Below, in pieces: positions 45,256-57,700 of a stretch of 64,000 nt of DNA (position 1 is the first letter of the stretch; each line of letters opens with the position of its first letter). The notes below the pieces were generated by a model, which was given only the letters and a program-made list of their open reading frames with translations, had not been told where the DNA came from and searched no databases. This DNA comes from Amoebophrya sp. A120 (Eukaryota > Sar > Dinophyceae > Syndiniales > Amoebophryaceae). The position numbers and the translations under genes are program-made. The stretch covers positions 4,769,709-4,833,708 of the forward strand of contig CAJINV010000002.1 of assembly GCA_905178155.1 (NCBI GenBank). The letters run 5' to 3'.

Positions 45256-45633
45256 TCACTCGTCTGCATACTTATTTTTGATGCGACTGATGAAATTGAA
45301 TTTTTTCCAGCTACAAATGGCCAGATCAGGAGAAGGGTCGTCCCCTTTAGGCTCCTCGGCTTTATTTGCGAAAAAGCACTGACATAGCATACCAAAACTG
45401 AAACTTTCTGAAGATGATAAGTCGCTCAAAAAAAATACTGCCCTTTGTGAAACGCAAACGACAAGAGAGTCTGTGATCATTTTCGTTTTGATATAAGAAT
45501 TGGAGCCCCCACCCGGACCCGGGAAAGCAACTGCAGGAGGAAATCGAAATTGTGTTTTACCGACAAAAAGACGCATTAATTTCGCCACTTTTGAAAACAG
45601 GGTACAAAGAACAGAACTTTTACTTTTACACAT
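45256..45633 (-). CDS. doubtful small open reading frame
   Basis: 125 codons, with a Gly/Pro patch (FPGPGGGSNSY) and a charged end (AEEPKGDDPSPDLAICSW). It could be a small gene or a terminal exon, but there is no supporting context and the upstream region is A/T-rich. Confidence 0.25.
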   Translation of the reverse strand: MCKSKSSVLCTLFSKVAKLMRLFVGKTQFRFPPAVAFPGPGGGSNSYIKTKMITDSLVVCVSQRAVFFLSDLSSSESFSFGMLCQCFFANKAEEPKGDDPSPDLAICSWKKFNFISRIKNKYADE

Positions 45634-46303
45634 CCGTACGGGCGTCGCCCGCGAAAATGTACCAGATCACCACAATCAATGTTTCAGTTTTTTGAAGTTT
45701 GAATACTACCACAGCTACGTCCTTAAATTTTCATGCAACAAAACAACAAAAAACCATCCACGTCTGCGCGTCGAAACAAGGCAGTAAGCCCAAGCATTTG
45801 TTATTCTTATTCTGTACCATTAGCATACGAGCAAAGTATCGTAGTACAGTAGTTTTGATGCTTTTATGTTCTCATTCGCATTCTGTACGAAAAAAAAAGA
45901 TGGGTCATTATTTGTGTCGAAAAAAAGTTCAAAAAAAAGCACCTCTATCTTTTAGAAGTTAGCATTTTTTAGATAAGCAGAACTAGAACGAAGTGATAAA
46001 CGTGAAGCAAAAAAAAATATCAAGGTCATGGCATTGCTCATCTTTCTCATCTTGGGCACAAAAAAAGTTGTCGCTATATGTTGTATCTCCAAGTGATTTG
46101 TTGCACTGCGTCTAGGTCCACATCGGAAGCCAGACGACTTCGACAAAAAAAAATAAAAAAATGAATTCGAACCCAAAATTAATGCAAAAAGAAAAGTATA
46201 AATCAAATAAGTTATTTGTTAGTTACTATTCATAGACCGAATTTACGTTACAAAAGCAATCAAGAAACAAAGAAATGGAGAGAGGAAAAAGGACAACACT
46301 TCT

Positions 46304-46450
46304 GCCCCTACCGTCCAAAGCATGACGACCACGCTGCTTGGGAAAGCAGCCCTAGGTGGAAGTGGTGCGATGGTGCTCGCTTAAAACTATGATCCCAGTG
46401 CACAAGGCGGGTAGGGGCGCCGGCTCCACCATCCAAGTGCTCATAGTTTT
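46304..46450. ncRNA. possible structured RNA with interleaved stems
   Basis: Exact complementary pairs: GCCCCTACC (46304-46312) with GGTAGGGGC (46410-46418); GCTGCTT (46333-46339) with AAGCAGC (46344-46350) as a tight hairpin; AAAACTATGA (46383-46392) with TCATAGTTTT (46441-46450). The first and third pairs interleave, as in a pseudoknot. It is an island of higher G+C in an A/T-rich gap with no reading frame. It does not match any tRNA, 5S, U1, U2, U5 or U6 consensus I know. The strand is unknown. Confidence 0.35.
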
Positions 46451-47689
46451 AACGTGTTGTTAGAGATATGGAGAGAGAAGAAGAAGACGGAACAACACCA
46501 CACAAACAAACCAGGGAAGAAGGGATCTAGGGTGCAGACAAGGGACCGATGTGTACCGAGAAAGCGCTTTAGAGAGGTCAGGAAGGACATAACGATCGAG
46601 AAAACGATTATACGATTTATACGATGGTCCCATAATCGATCGAGAAGACGACATAAGCGATAAGTCTATACGATTAAGGAACGAATAGGGAGAGATAAAC
46701 GTTTTACGACCCGAGCGAAAACTTGCACTTGTTACGAGACGATTATTTAGCTGGTAGACGAGAGTTTTGCACGATGTATATATGTAACGATGTCGATATC
46801 TAAATCTAATTTAAATCCGAGATTACGACGTTAAAGAGAATCGACAATAAAGTTCGTTGACGGGCATAACCGATAGCGCTCTAGATCGAGAGGATTTAGA
46901 TCGCGATACGAACATACACAAAACAAGAAACTAGAACAGACGCAGGTCGAGTGCCTTATATTTTTGTTTTTCAAATTGCATCGAATAAAAACAGAAAGAG
47001 TGGATACCTATGTGCCATGACAGCAGATCACCCATGATATTGCATAGAAAATCATTCATTAATTGCTTTTTCAAATTGTCATTCTTATTTGGAATCATTT
47101 GAGAAAAGAAAATTTTACATAATGTCATTCATCCATGGAATCAATTGAGATAGGAAAATTTATTTATTTGTTATACTTCCCCGGGGTTGGCGGCGCTCAT
47201 TTTTGATTGTCTTGTTTTTTGTTTTATATGAAAGAACTGTACAAACAACGAGAGAACAACACAAGCAATTGAAAGATTCCGATTAGAAGATTCAGACCGA
47301 AATGTAGTCACAAGAACACTGGTCCGAGGGATAAAAAAGTGATCATACCGATGGGTTTGTTTGGTATAAAACGACCGATTGATATACGAGGCAACCGAAG
47401 ATACGAGATTAGACCGGAATATCAACTTTGAGAAGCAACACGGATTTTACGCAACAACAACTCGAGTTTCTTTTATTCTTATTATATCCGCGAACTAGTT
47501 CTGTCTATCGTGTATGTTTTTATTTTTTTTTTATAAATAATCTTTTGTGCTATTCTACAAAATGTCGAGTCTTTGTCTTCGACCCTCTTCTTCGGATGCT
47601 GGCTGCTGTGTTGCGGCTGCCAATCTGGTCAATCTGAGTATCCATGATCTTGTTCTCCGTAGCAGCGTGTAACGAGTCCTGTACTGCTG

Positions 47690-47755
47690 TTTGAAGTGCA
47701 TCACGCGGTGTACATTTTGTACTGCATCATGCGGTGTACAGTTTGTTCATGCAGC
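47690..47755. repeat. two-copy tandem repeat
   Basis: The unit GCATCACGCGGTGTACA / GCATCATGCGGTGTACA appears twice about 25 bp apart, followed by a CGGCA-rich stretch to about 47920. Confidence 0.8.
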
Positions 47756-48747
47756 TGCAAATGATGGCCATAAAATCAACTTCGTCATCATCGGCAGCTT
47801 CTTGGTGTCAAAATCTGCTGCGGCAACGTCGGCTGCAGCTTGGCAACGGCATCAGCGACAACAACGGCAGCATGGTAGCGGCAACGGCGTGGCAGCGGCG
47901 TGGGAGCGGACCCGTCAATTGTTGGGGGGGTGGGGGGGCCAACAAAAGACAGAGAAGATGTTCACGAGCTTAAAGCTTGACTTACTTTTGCTCGTAGAAG
48001 ACGCGCTGTACAGGTGTTGTTGGGCCTTGTGCAAGAGAAAGTATAAATCAAATAAGTATAATGCGCTAGCGCTACAACACAAGTTTAGGATGCATTCACA
48101 ACTGTTTCTAGTACTCTCCCACAACATTCATTATCGTTTCAGAAACCAAAGCAGGGCCCAAAATGAGCGGCCACTTTTTGTTCGTCTGTACAGCTAATCG
48201 CCTCGATGGCACTAGGTGGGCGAGCCGCCTTTCGCTCGCCAAAAACTCCAACACTCGAACCTGCGACAACAGGATCGCGAATGTTAGGACTTTCTTCTCT
48301 TTTGTACTTGACTTGGAAAACTTTGAGATTCGGAATCGGATTCGAAACCAGAAACAGGAAAAAAAAAATAAAAAAGCTAAGCGCCACTCTTTATTTGCTT
48401 CGTACTTCATTAATTTTCACTGACTAAGCTATCTTTTTTCGTTTTGTTCCCACACGACCCAAAAAAGTTGCGAACAATTGTGCAAGTTGTTGTATCGGCC
48501 TTCTAGCACATAAGGAGGGACCAGGAAAACGACAGCGACATACATTTTATTTCGAATGAGTCGGCGCAGTTGATATTCATATTAGCGGCGCTCGATGCAT
48601 TTTGTCTATTGTAAAAGAAGGGAAAAATGATAGTAGCTCACTATAAGCTCGGTGCTATACGTAACGGTAAACTCAATGAAAGAACAGTCACTCCCGGCGT
48701 TCAATTATGTGTATCATGCATGACGACAAGACATTCATGAAGGTAAA

Positions 48748-51700
48748 CTAGCAACGCAACAGCGCCATCTCCGTCGAACTATCGGGGTGGCAGCTGCCCC
48801 TCACTCCCTCTTCGCTTTGAATCAAACTCTGGGACAACAAGTGAAGGCGGAACCCCCAGGACGGCGTGACAAGCTGATCATGCTGTGCAATTTCCACCTC
48901 TGATCCGTCGTCGTCGCAGAAAGGATTGTCTTCAGCTGCCTGAAATCCATCATCGACTACTTCTGGATAAAAATTCCGCCCGTAGTCTCTCTTACAGCTT
49001 TTGACAAATTCCACACGGCTTTTTTCTTCCTTTGCCAATTGCGTCCAGAAACGCCATCTCGGGTTGTTTAACGTCATTTCTCGGTTGAGTCTCAACACTC
49101 CTCCATGCGGCAAAGCAGGTGGGTTCAGAATGGCTTTGAGTTTCGCCTCAAACCCTTCCGCGATTTCTCGTGCTTCGATTGCTTCTGCTGTTTCTGCTGC
49201 GTGGTCCACCCCTTCGGTGAGATCGAGTTCTTCGTCGTTTTCACTGTATAATTCCTCGTCGCCAGGACGATTGGAAGTCAATACAGAACCGGTAGCATCT
49301 CGTTGTTGCACTCCTTCTGCACTATCATGAGGAACAGGGGCTCCATAAGCTGCGGGTGCAGGTAAAGCTTGATGCTGTCCTCCAGTTTGCTGCTCGTTCA
49401 ACTCCATCTTCTTCAAGTCCTCTCTTAGCAACAAAACGGGATTCACGTGAATCCCTTTTCCGTATTCCGACCACTTTTTCAGCAACTTCCCGCCCAGTCG
49501 TTCGTTTAGACCCTGGAATTCTTTGAAGTCTGACAGCTCCGCAACGTCCTCTTTGTGCAAGTAAGGCGGCGAGAGTTCCAACGCCAGCTCGATAGAGTGG
49601 TAGAAGGCTTGTTGTTGGTTCTCAAGAATCTGTGACGCTGTCAAGTCGCCCTGAGAAGGTTGTGGGGGCACAGCAGCTTCATCAGCCACGACGTCGACGC
49701 GGCCGGACTGTGTGGCGAAGAATTCTAGGATGTTCCCCCGGGTTGTCATCGCGTGCAAATACATCTGTCTGAATTTAGCAAAATCGAATTTCGCCCGGAC
49801 CAGATTCCGTCCACGTTGCTGCTGCAGGTAGTGCAGAGACGCAGAGGAGGCACTGCCTGCTGTTCCGGCGAGGAAGTGATCTTGGTCATCTACTTCCTTT
49901 TCTTTTACAAACTTTTCCAACGCAGTTCTCGCGACCCAGCCAACCACCCCGTACAGCTGGTCATTGAGCATCTTTGGCTGAGGTGCGAGTAATTCCGCTT
50001 CTTGCTGTGGATGCTGGTAAATCGCTTGGCCTGGCTGAAATTCCGCGGCGGCAGGGTTCAAGGCATGATGGGTCGTCGTCGTTGTTGCTTGCTCGTGCGC
50101 AGCAGTCGCTGCCGGCCAGGCCGCCCACCCGGCAGGCGCAGCTGCATTTTCAAAAGTGGTCCCGCCCTGATAAAAAGCACCATGAGCACTACCGTCGTCT
50201 ATTGTAGCAGTGCCCATTACACCAGTACCAGCTTCGTCGGGCACCACTGCCTCGACCACCCGCACCTTGACAGCATCGGGAAACGGCAGAATATCCGTGT
50301 GTAGCTCCTCTCCGCGCGTCAGGCTGAACACTTGCAGCACCGACCCGAGGCCCAGCATGCCCGCGACAGAAGTCGTCGAGATTCCATCCCCTGGGTGAAT
50401 ATGATCCATTGTGAGAGAAGTGTGATGATCCTGCATACTGCTGCTTGTGACCACGACAAACAGCGGCAGCCCGGTGGATTGATGTCCTACTCCTACGTTG
50501 TTTGCTTCGCCGCTTATAGGAATGCCCTGCTTCACTTGGAATAGTCGAGACGTCGTCAATTCCTCGATGTCATGGTCCTGCATCCTCGTCGTTGGGGGAG
50601 CAGGAGGCGCTCCAGCGGTTCCACTTGTTCCAGTCGTTCTTGCACTACTGCTAGTATACGCGACCTGGACTTTCTGCACGTAATCCGTTTCCGCGACGTA
50701 GGGTGGGTGTTGGTTCCCGACGGTCGTAATCTTCGCCACCGTGCCGATTTCCGCGGTCGCGGTGTTGTAAAATTGATCGGAAAGTTGCAGCGTGTGCTGG
50801 TGGTCTTCCGGCTTGTTGATGGAATCCGGATCGATCAGGAAGAACGGCGCTTGGTTGGCGTCGCGATTTTGCAACGCTGGGTTCTTCTGGATCTTCTCCA
50901 CTTGTTTCACGTCGAAGGTGTAGGGAAGTTGATGCTTGGTAAAAGTACCTTCCGCCGCCGCCTCCCCAAAATTTCCTGCCTCTGGGCCGTCAGATGTTCT
51001 TGTTGTACCACTTCTAAACACCTTGAGTCTCAATTTCAGCCTCATGCCCTCGATGGTGAACAGCTCAAACTGCTTTGCTAACACGCCCAGGAACTCGTAG
51101 AATAGCACGCCGATAACAAACCCGGAATCGACTTTGGGAATTTTTACCGGCGAGAACTCTACTCCCGCCGCAGCGGCCGCTTTTGGCTGTTCTGGCAAAA
51201 CGAGCCTGTGGTCGATTTTCCCGGCTTCCCACAATTTCTCCAGTGTGTACAGGACCAAAAACGCGATAGAAATCGAATTCAGTCCGGTCGTGCTGTCCCC
51301 CAGCACCGCAATGCGCTCCTTGTACCACCTCTTTGCCAAGATGATCGTCTGCTGGACGTTCGGGCGGAGCTTTTTCAGCAATCCCTTCAGTAACACGTCC
51401 CGGTCCGCGACTTTCCGATGTCCTTCGACCGCCTGCTGCAACGGGTTCAATATTTGGGTGGTGCCATCGCCCGGCTTTTGCATCGCGAGCGCGAGTTGCG
51501 GGTACAAGGGGAAGTAAGCTTCTGGCGCTATCAAGGGTGTAGCTGTTGTAGGAGTAGAAGAAGTGCCACTTATTTTACATTTACTGCGCATTCCTATTTT
51601 ATCATGATCGTTACTACTGCTGTTCTCCAAGACCAGCTCGTGTACCGACACGAGGGACATGTCGATCGTGAAGCTCGACGGCGACTGGGATTCGTGCAGG

Positions 51701-54700
51701 AAGCGGAAGGACGTCACGGACTGAAAGGCCTCCTCAAATCTTTCGGATTTTGTCACATCCAAAACGACCCGGTCCCAGTGCTTCATCGCGGTGTAAATTT
51801 TTCGCCAAATGTGCACCAGTGCGCCCCGGTTATCGTTCAGATAGAGGGTGAGATCCAAGTCAAAATGCTTCGCGACCACGGTTTCCTGCGCGACGCTGCC
51901 TTTCGGCAAGAGCAGAAAGTGCTTCTGGTAGGAGGAATACAGCTCCTTGGTGAGTTTTAACTCCTGCCGCTGCACTAGGAGCAGAAATTCCTCGATGTAC
52001 AGAATGTTCAAACTTTTCAGCCACAGGAACAACTCCGCCCACTTCTGGTGGTGTGCGTTTGGATTGTACGGGTTGTGCTGCTGTTGGTCCATCATCCCGT
52101 AGTGCCCCTGCGCCACGCGAATCAGCAGCATGTGTAGGTATTTCATCTTTTCCGGCGGCAAATGATCGAGGACTTTTTTGCTTAATTCCAGACTCGAGGT
52201 GCATTTCTCGGTGCGAATCTTGTTCACGGGAATCATCTCTCCTGATTGGTCTGCAAAATCGTGTGCTTGCGAAGCTAAGTTTATCGTGTCAACACTGAGC
52301 TGCTGCTGCTGTTGCTGCCCAGTGGCGGTGGCTTTGCTCTTTCCCTTTCTTCTCTTACCACCGGTCGGTGTTGTAGTTCCAGAGGCTGCCTCTGCTTGTT
52401 GCATCTGTTGTTGCTTCAACCGCAGATCCGTCGCGGCCGCCAAGTAGTCAATGGGCTGCAAATCCTCGAAAAGCGCAAACGGGGCTGTTGCACTGCTACT
52501 GGGTTGTAACATGCCTTGATGTGGTCCTGGAGAAGTAGATTGCGCGCCAACGGGAAGTAGAACAGACCCCGCGGCCCTCTGGTTTATTTCACTCGGACTT
52601 TGTTGATTCGGCTTTGCATTATTTGCTCCACCTGCTCGAGCCGCACCTCCAAGAACAAACGGGTTGCTGTTCGTTACAGACGACTGCAGGTTCATTTCCT
52701 TCTCGCTTTCTAACAACTGCAGCTGATACTCCATCTGCTTCCTGTACTCCATCGTGTTCCGGAAGTGCAGGCGCGTGTGAGAAAGCTTTACGCGGTCCTC
52801 CTCGGTTTGTAGAAACACCGAGCTGTCCTCGCCAAACATCTCATCGAAAGTGACGAAAAGGAACTGCTCCATCTGCTTTACCACAGTCTTGATTTCCTGG
52901 TGTTGCTTTTCCGACAGGTGATTCTCGTTTAGAAGAGTTGCCAAAAATCGCTCCGGCAGAAGGGTTTTGGACTTGGTTTTCGGCAGTGGATGGGGAGTAG
53001 TTAATATCGGCCTGACTACAGCCGGGGGCTTTGGAGAATGTGCTGGCACTGATGATGAAACAATAGGAACATGATCAGACATCGTCGCCAGAACTACTTG
53101 AGGCTCTCCTGCAAGTTGCTGTTCTGGCCCTGCTTCGTCGGCTCTAACAGAAGACGCACTTTTATCGGGAATGATCGTTTCGATTTTTCCCGTTGTTTTG
53201 TCCGCTGCAGGATCTGAAAGGGAGAGCTGGGCAAGACGTCCTGCTAGAATAGTCTCGGGCGGCTGCTCCGGGAGGACTTCTACTGTTGCATTCGTCTGCG
53301 AGCCAGTAACAGCTTCGTCTGTAGCTTTACTCTTTTTTTTCTTCTGCTTTTTCTTTTTCTCAGTCACCCCCGCTGGAAGGTTCAATTCCACAGGCTGCCT
53401 CTCTTCATTCCCTTCCGGATCAGCCGGCGAACTTTCCGAGCTTTTAGCCGTGCTCTTCCGGCGACCGAAAATTGTTCCGGCCGGCTGTGCTACAGAAGCC
53501 GTGACCGCAGCACCTAGCTCAGGGTACTCCTTCATTTCCGGAATGTAGGGTTCTGCTACAGGAGCTGGCTCATGATAAAAAGCCCCTGCTAAGGTTGCTG
53601 TATCGTTCCGCGGAGCCAAAAATGCAGTGTTTTGTTTTGTCTTTCCCTTCGTCTTTGGCTGCGCAGAAGGAGCAGGATGCTGCGACGTCATCACAGATGA
53701 TTCTTGCAACGAAGCGGCTTGTTGCGCCGGTCGTTGCTGTTTGTCCTTTTTCTTCGATTGCTGAGCCTGTTGAGCAGCTTGTTGGGCTGATTGTTCCTGG
53801 ACATCAGCAGCTTCCCTCGTTGTAATATTAGTCCCAGGCAGCTCGACTGAAATGTTCAAGCTTTTCAATTTGGAGCCCAACTCCTCCACTTTGCCCTGCA
53901 CGCCCCTTTCCAAATCCTTCAGCGGTAGCTTTAGCTCCTGGTGCGCCTTCTCCGCCAACCCCCGTAGCTTCTCCGTGATCCCCTCCTTGCTCTTCACGAT
54001 CTCGCCGAAAAAGTCGTCTAGAATCAGGAACTGCTGCTTCAACTTGCGCAACCGAGTCTGCGCTTCATCCACGATCTGCAGTGTCTTTTTCAAGCGGTCC
54101 AGTGTAATCACTGGAATCTGCTGCAGCAACTGCTGTGTGAGGGCAGCACCTGTTTGCAGCTGCTGAGACGTTGACGCAGGAGTGGCACCAGCACCACCGC
54201 CTGGCTTTTTCTTTTTGCCACTCGTAGTACCTCCCTGTCCACCTGCTGCTGCCGCGGAGTCAACAATAGTACCACCTCCATTTCCATTGCTATTGCCTGC
54301 AGAACAAGAACTTCCGGTCGCTTTATTTCCCGGCTCGCACGACACCAGCTGATCTCCGCCGGCCGCGAAGGACATCTGTCCGAACTGCATGGTCATCATT
54401 TCCACGGAATCCACCGTGGAACACGTGTCGGAACTGTGGTCAAAATCCGATCCACTCCAGCTGCTGTCGTTGTCTCTACTTGAGAGTAATTCCTTGATTT
54501 CGAGCACAATGTTCCGGTCTTTCAGCACGAAGTCGATGTTGTTTTCCATCTCCTCCACCCACTTTTTCGCCAGCTGAACTTTGGTGCGCCAAATGAAGAA
54601 AAACCTGTTGCCCACACTCCCCTCCCCCTCCTGCGTCTTCTTCTCCATGCCCGCGAATATTTGCTCGTGGAGGTCCGCGAGCGGGTCCAGTTGTTGGTCG

Positions 54701-57700
54701 AAGAATTCCAACTTGGCCTTTTCGTGCAGCTGTTTCGTTTCAGCTAGTAGTTTGCTCCTCCCCTCAAACTCCTCCTGCAAGAACTCAAGTTTTATTTTTT
54801 CCGGTGCCGCTTTTGATGTGGTAGTTCGCTTCTTCTGTAATAAATCGAGAAACAGCCGGTCGTGTTTTACGAGTTTTTGCGTTTCTTCCTTGAGATTCTT
54901 CAATAGCTCGAAGTCCTCGATGCGGTCTAAATGCTTGGAGATGATCTTCAGGACAATCTTTTCCAGCAAACGGGACAAATCCCGCCAGGCTTTGCGGTCC
55001 GTCTCCTCCTTCTCCCTTAGCTCAATCGCTTTGCGCTCCTGCGGGGAGAGCTTCGGCTTCTTTTTCTGCTGCGGTTTGATCATGTTCTCCGCCTGTTGGG
55101 CTCCTGCAGCTGCTTCGCCCGCAAGAACGGGGTCGGTACTAGCCGCAGCTGCTGCAGACGACAGCGGCGTCGGAGGTAGAAGTTCCTGCTGGTGGATCAA
55201 ATGCTCTTGTGGGCTGCTCAACGCGGCCAACGTCGTGTAAGACGGTGTACTACTAGTACCGCCTTGCAGCAGCTCCCAAGTGGGGTTTTCGGCCTTCAAA
55301 AGCGGAACATGGTCCTGCAAGACGGTCCAGATGGATGGTGGACCACCCCCACCAGCTTTGGCTTTTGCTTTCGCTTTTCCTCCATTTTCCGCTTTTGCTT
55401 TTGCCTTCGCTTTAGATGCGCCAGCTGCTGCTGTTGTTAACGCATCGACGAAGGTTTTCATCTCTTTCTCCCCCTTCACCTCCCCCGGAATCACCAACTT
55501 CTTCCCCAGTTCGGCGAGCAAGGTCTTCGCGTGCGCGGTGGTGGCTTCGATGTCTTGGAAGGTGGTCTTCCCGCCAGCCTGTTTGTTGTTGCCAGTACGA
55601 AGTAAAGCCTGCAACGCTGCTTCCACGTCGACAATCTTCTTTCGCACATCCTGCCCCGCATCTAAAATTTCGTCGGAAAGGGTCCGCCGCTTGGATTGCT
55701 GCGACTGCTGGTGTCCAACTGAGGGTATGTGCTTTGGTTTCTGCTTCTGGCTTTTACTTCCAGCGCCTGCGGAAGGGTTACTATTTCCGTTGTCTTGCTT
55801 GTCTTGCTTCGAAGCCGCGGCTCCTCCCCCACCCGCGCCGGCTAGTAGCCCCATTTCCGCAAACATCCCCGTTCCGCTCTCGGCAGCAAGCTGGTGCACG
55901 TCTTTCGCGGCTTCGTCGATACGGCGCATGCGGGCGCGGAGCAGCACCAGCCGCTCGACCATTGACTTTCGCACGTACTGAACTTGTGTCAGCAGCGCCG
56001 TCATGGCTCTTTTCGTTTTCTCGTCCTCGATGTCCTCAAGGGATGGGGCGGAGGGCGTGGAAAATGCAGAAGTGCGGGATGGCTGTTTGATATCGGAAAT
56101 GGCAGCCGCGTCTTGTGGTGGAGGAACTACGTCCGCACCAGACGCTCGGCCGGCAGGCGTAACACTGTCAACTTCCATGGCTTGCGGGGGCTCTACTTGC
56201 TGCACAGCCGTTATCTCAGCTGTTCGTACAGTCGCGGTGTGTTGTTCCTGCGCATGATCTACTTCTTTCGACGCAGGAACTACTCCTTCCTCTTCACTGG
56301 TGCTGATTCCCTCTTTTGACCCCACGCGAGAATCGGGAACGTCGGTACTCGAAACCCCACCAGCCGGCACTTCCTCCGAAATACCCACTGGGGCTGCGGC
56401 TGCGGCAGCCACGCATGGTTTTGGCACATTGAACGCTTCCAAATCCAATCCCTGCAAAGCTTTCGCCGCTTCCCCCTCTTCCCCGGAAGAAACGTAATGG
56501 GATCTACTGGACGCAGAATGCAGTTGGGACATCGCGGGACTGATTTCCCCACCACAAGTTTCTCCTGTTGCGTTCATTTTCGGTACGGCCGGAACCACGA
56601 CTGGAGGCACAGTTGGTAGAACTGAAGGTGCGGACGAGGGCGTGGCTCCAGTCTCAATGGGACCAGGTGGAGCAACCGAATTACCAAAGCGGTAGAAATG
56701 ATCCTTTGCTGCCGTTGGAAAAAGATACAGGTCCTTGTCCTGGTGGATAATCGGGCGCACATCTGCCGGAATCCAGTCAGCAACGGAGCTACCAGAAGGA
56801 ATGGACAGATCGTCAAGAGTCGCGAATGTTTGGTGTTGTTGTGCATCTGGATCTACGGCCGCCCCTGACGCAGCGAGCATCGGTGACGTGTCGGGACCAC
56901 TATGATCGGTGGTGGTATTCATCGACAGTAGGGAAGTCGAGGTCGGAATGGTGGTGGACTCCAGACTGGAAGCCGTCATAGCGCGGTCGCGGCTGTCCGG
57001 TCGAAGATGTTCCACTTGCATGGCAGAACCAGAAGCAGAGGCTCCCGCGTGGTCCTCGAGGACATCCATTTTCATTATTGGAGCTGCTGACGCAGTCGAT
57101 GCAGATCCCAAGACACGACCGTCCCCAGTCTGAATCGCGTCCTGCACGTCTTGCACCAATGTGTCACTCATGACGCGAGCGGCCCCCGCGGCATTGGGAT
57201 GTTTAGTGCTCAGTCGCTGTTGAATGCCGATCTTTTCCGCCAAGGATTTCGCCTCGTCGATTTTCGTAATCAAGAAGACGTGGTAGGTTTCCAACCTGCC
57301 AATGTCCACCTGCAGGTCCTCCATCTCCTGGCTGTGTGTTTTGATCACGTTTCGGTACACCGACTGCACCTCCAGTTGCAGTTGCTCCAAGACCGGGACG
57401 ACGGAAAAGCCCATGACGTTGACAAAATCCAGGAGGAACGTGAAGTTTTTCTTCTTGTCCCGCTTCAGAATCAACCGGTTTTCCTCGAAAAAATTTTTCT
57501 GCTGATCGGTGGAAGCTGAAAGCAGGTTGAACTCCTGGAGTAGCTCCTGCTCCTCCTCCTCTGCCTGCTCTTCCTCGGTCTTCTCCGGCTGCACAGCCGC
57601 TTGGTCCTGCTCTAGTACTACCATCTCCGCGTCGCCGTCATCTTCGGCTGCCTCAACCTCTGGCGCGGATGCCCCCTTCGCGGGGGACTTCGTCCCACCG

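Larger units (their letters stand above)
45640..48740. other. long A/T-rich intergenic region
   Basis: No supported protein gene; contains the structured RNA candidate at 46304-46450 and short tandem repeats at 47690-47755. A plus-strand frame at 48163-48423 (86 codons) and an antisense frame overlap each other and neither is convincing. Confidence 0.5.

Noticed and set aside
46150-46180. T-loop-like GGGTTCGAATTC on the minus strand
   Set aside because: No acceptor stem, D arm or anticodon arm can be drawn around it, so it is not a tRNA.
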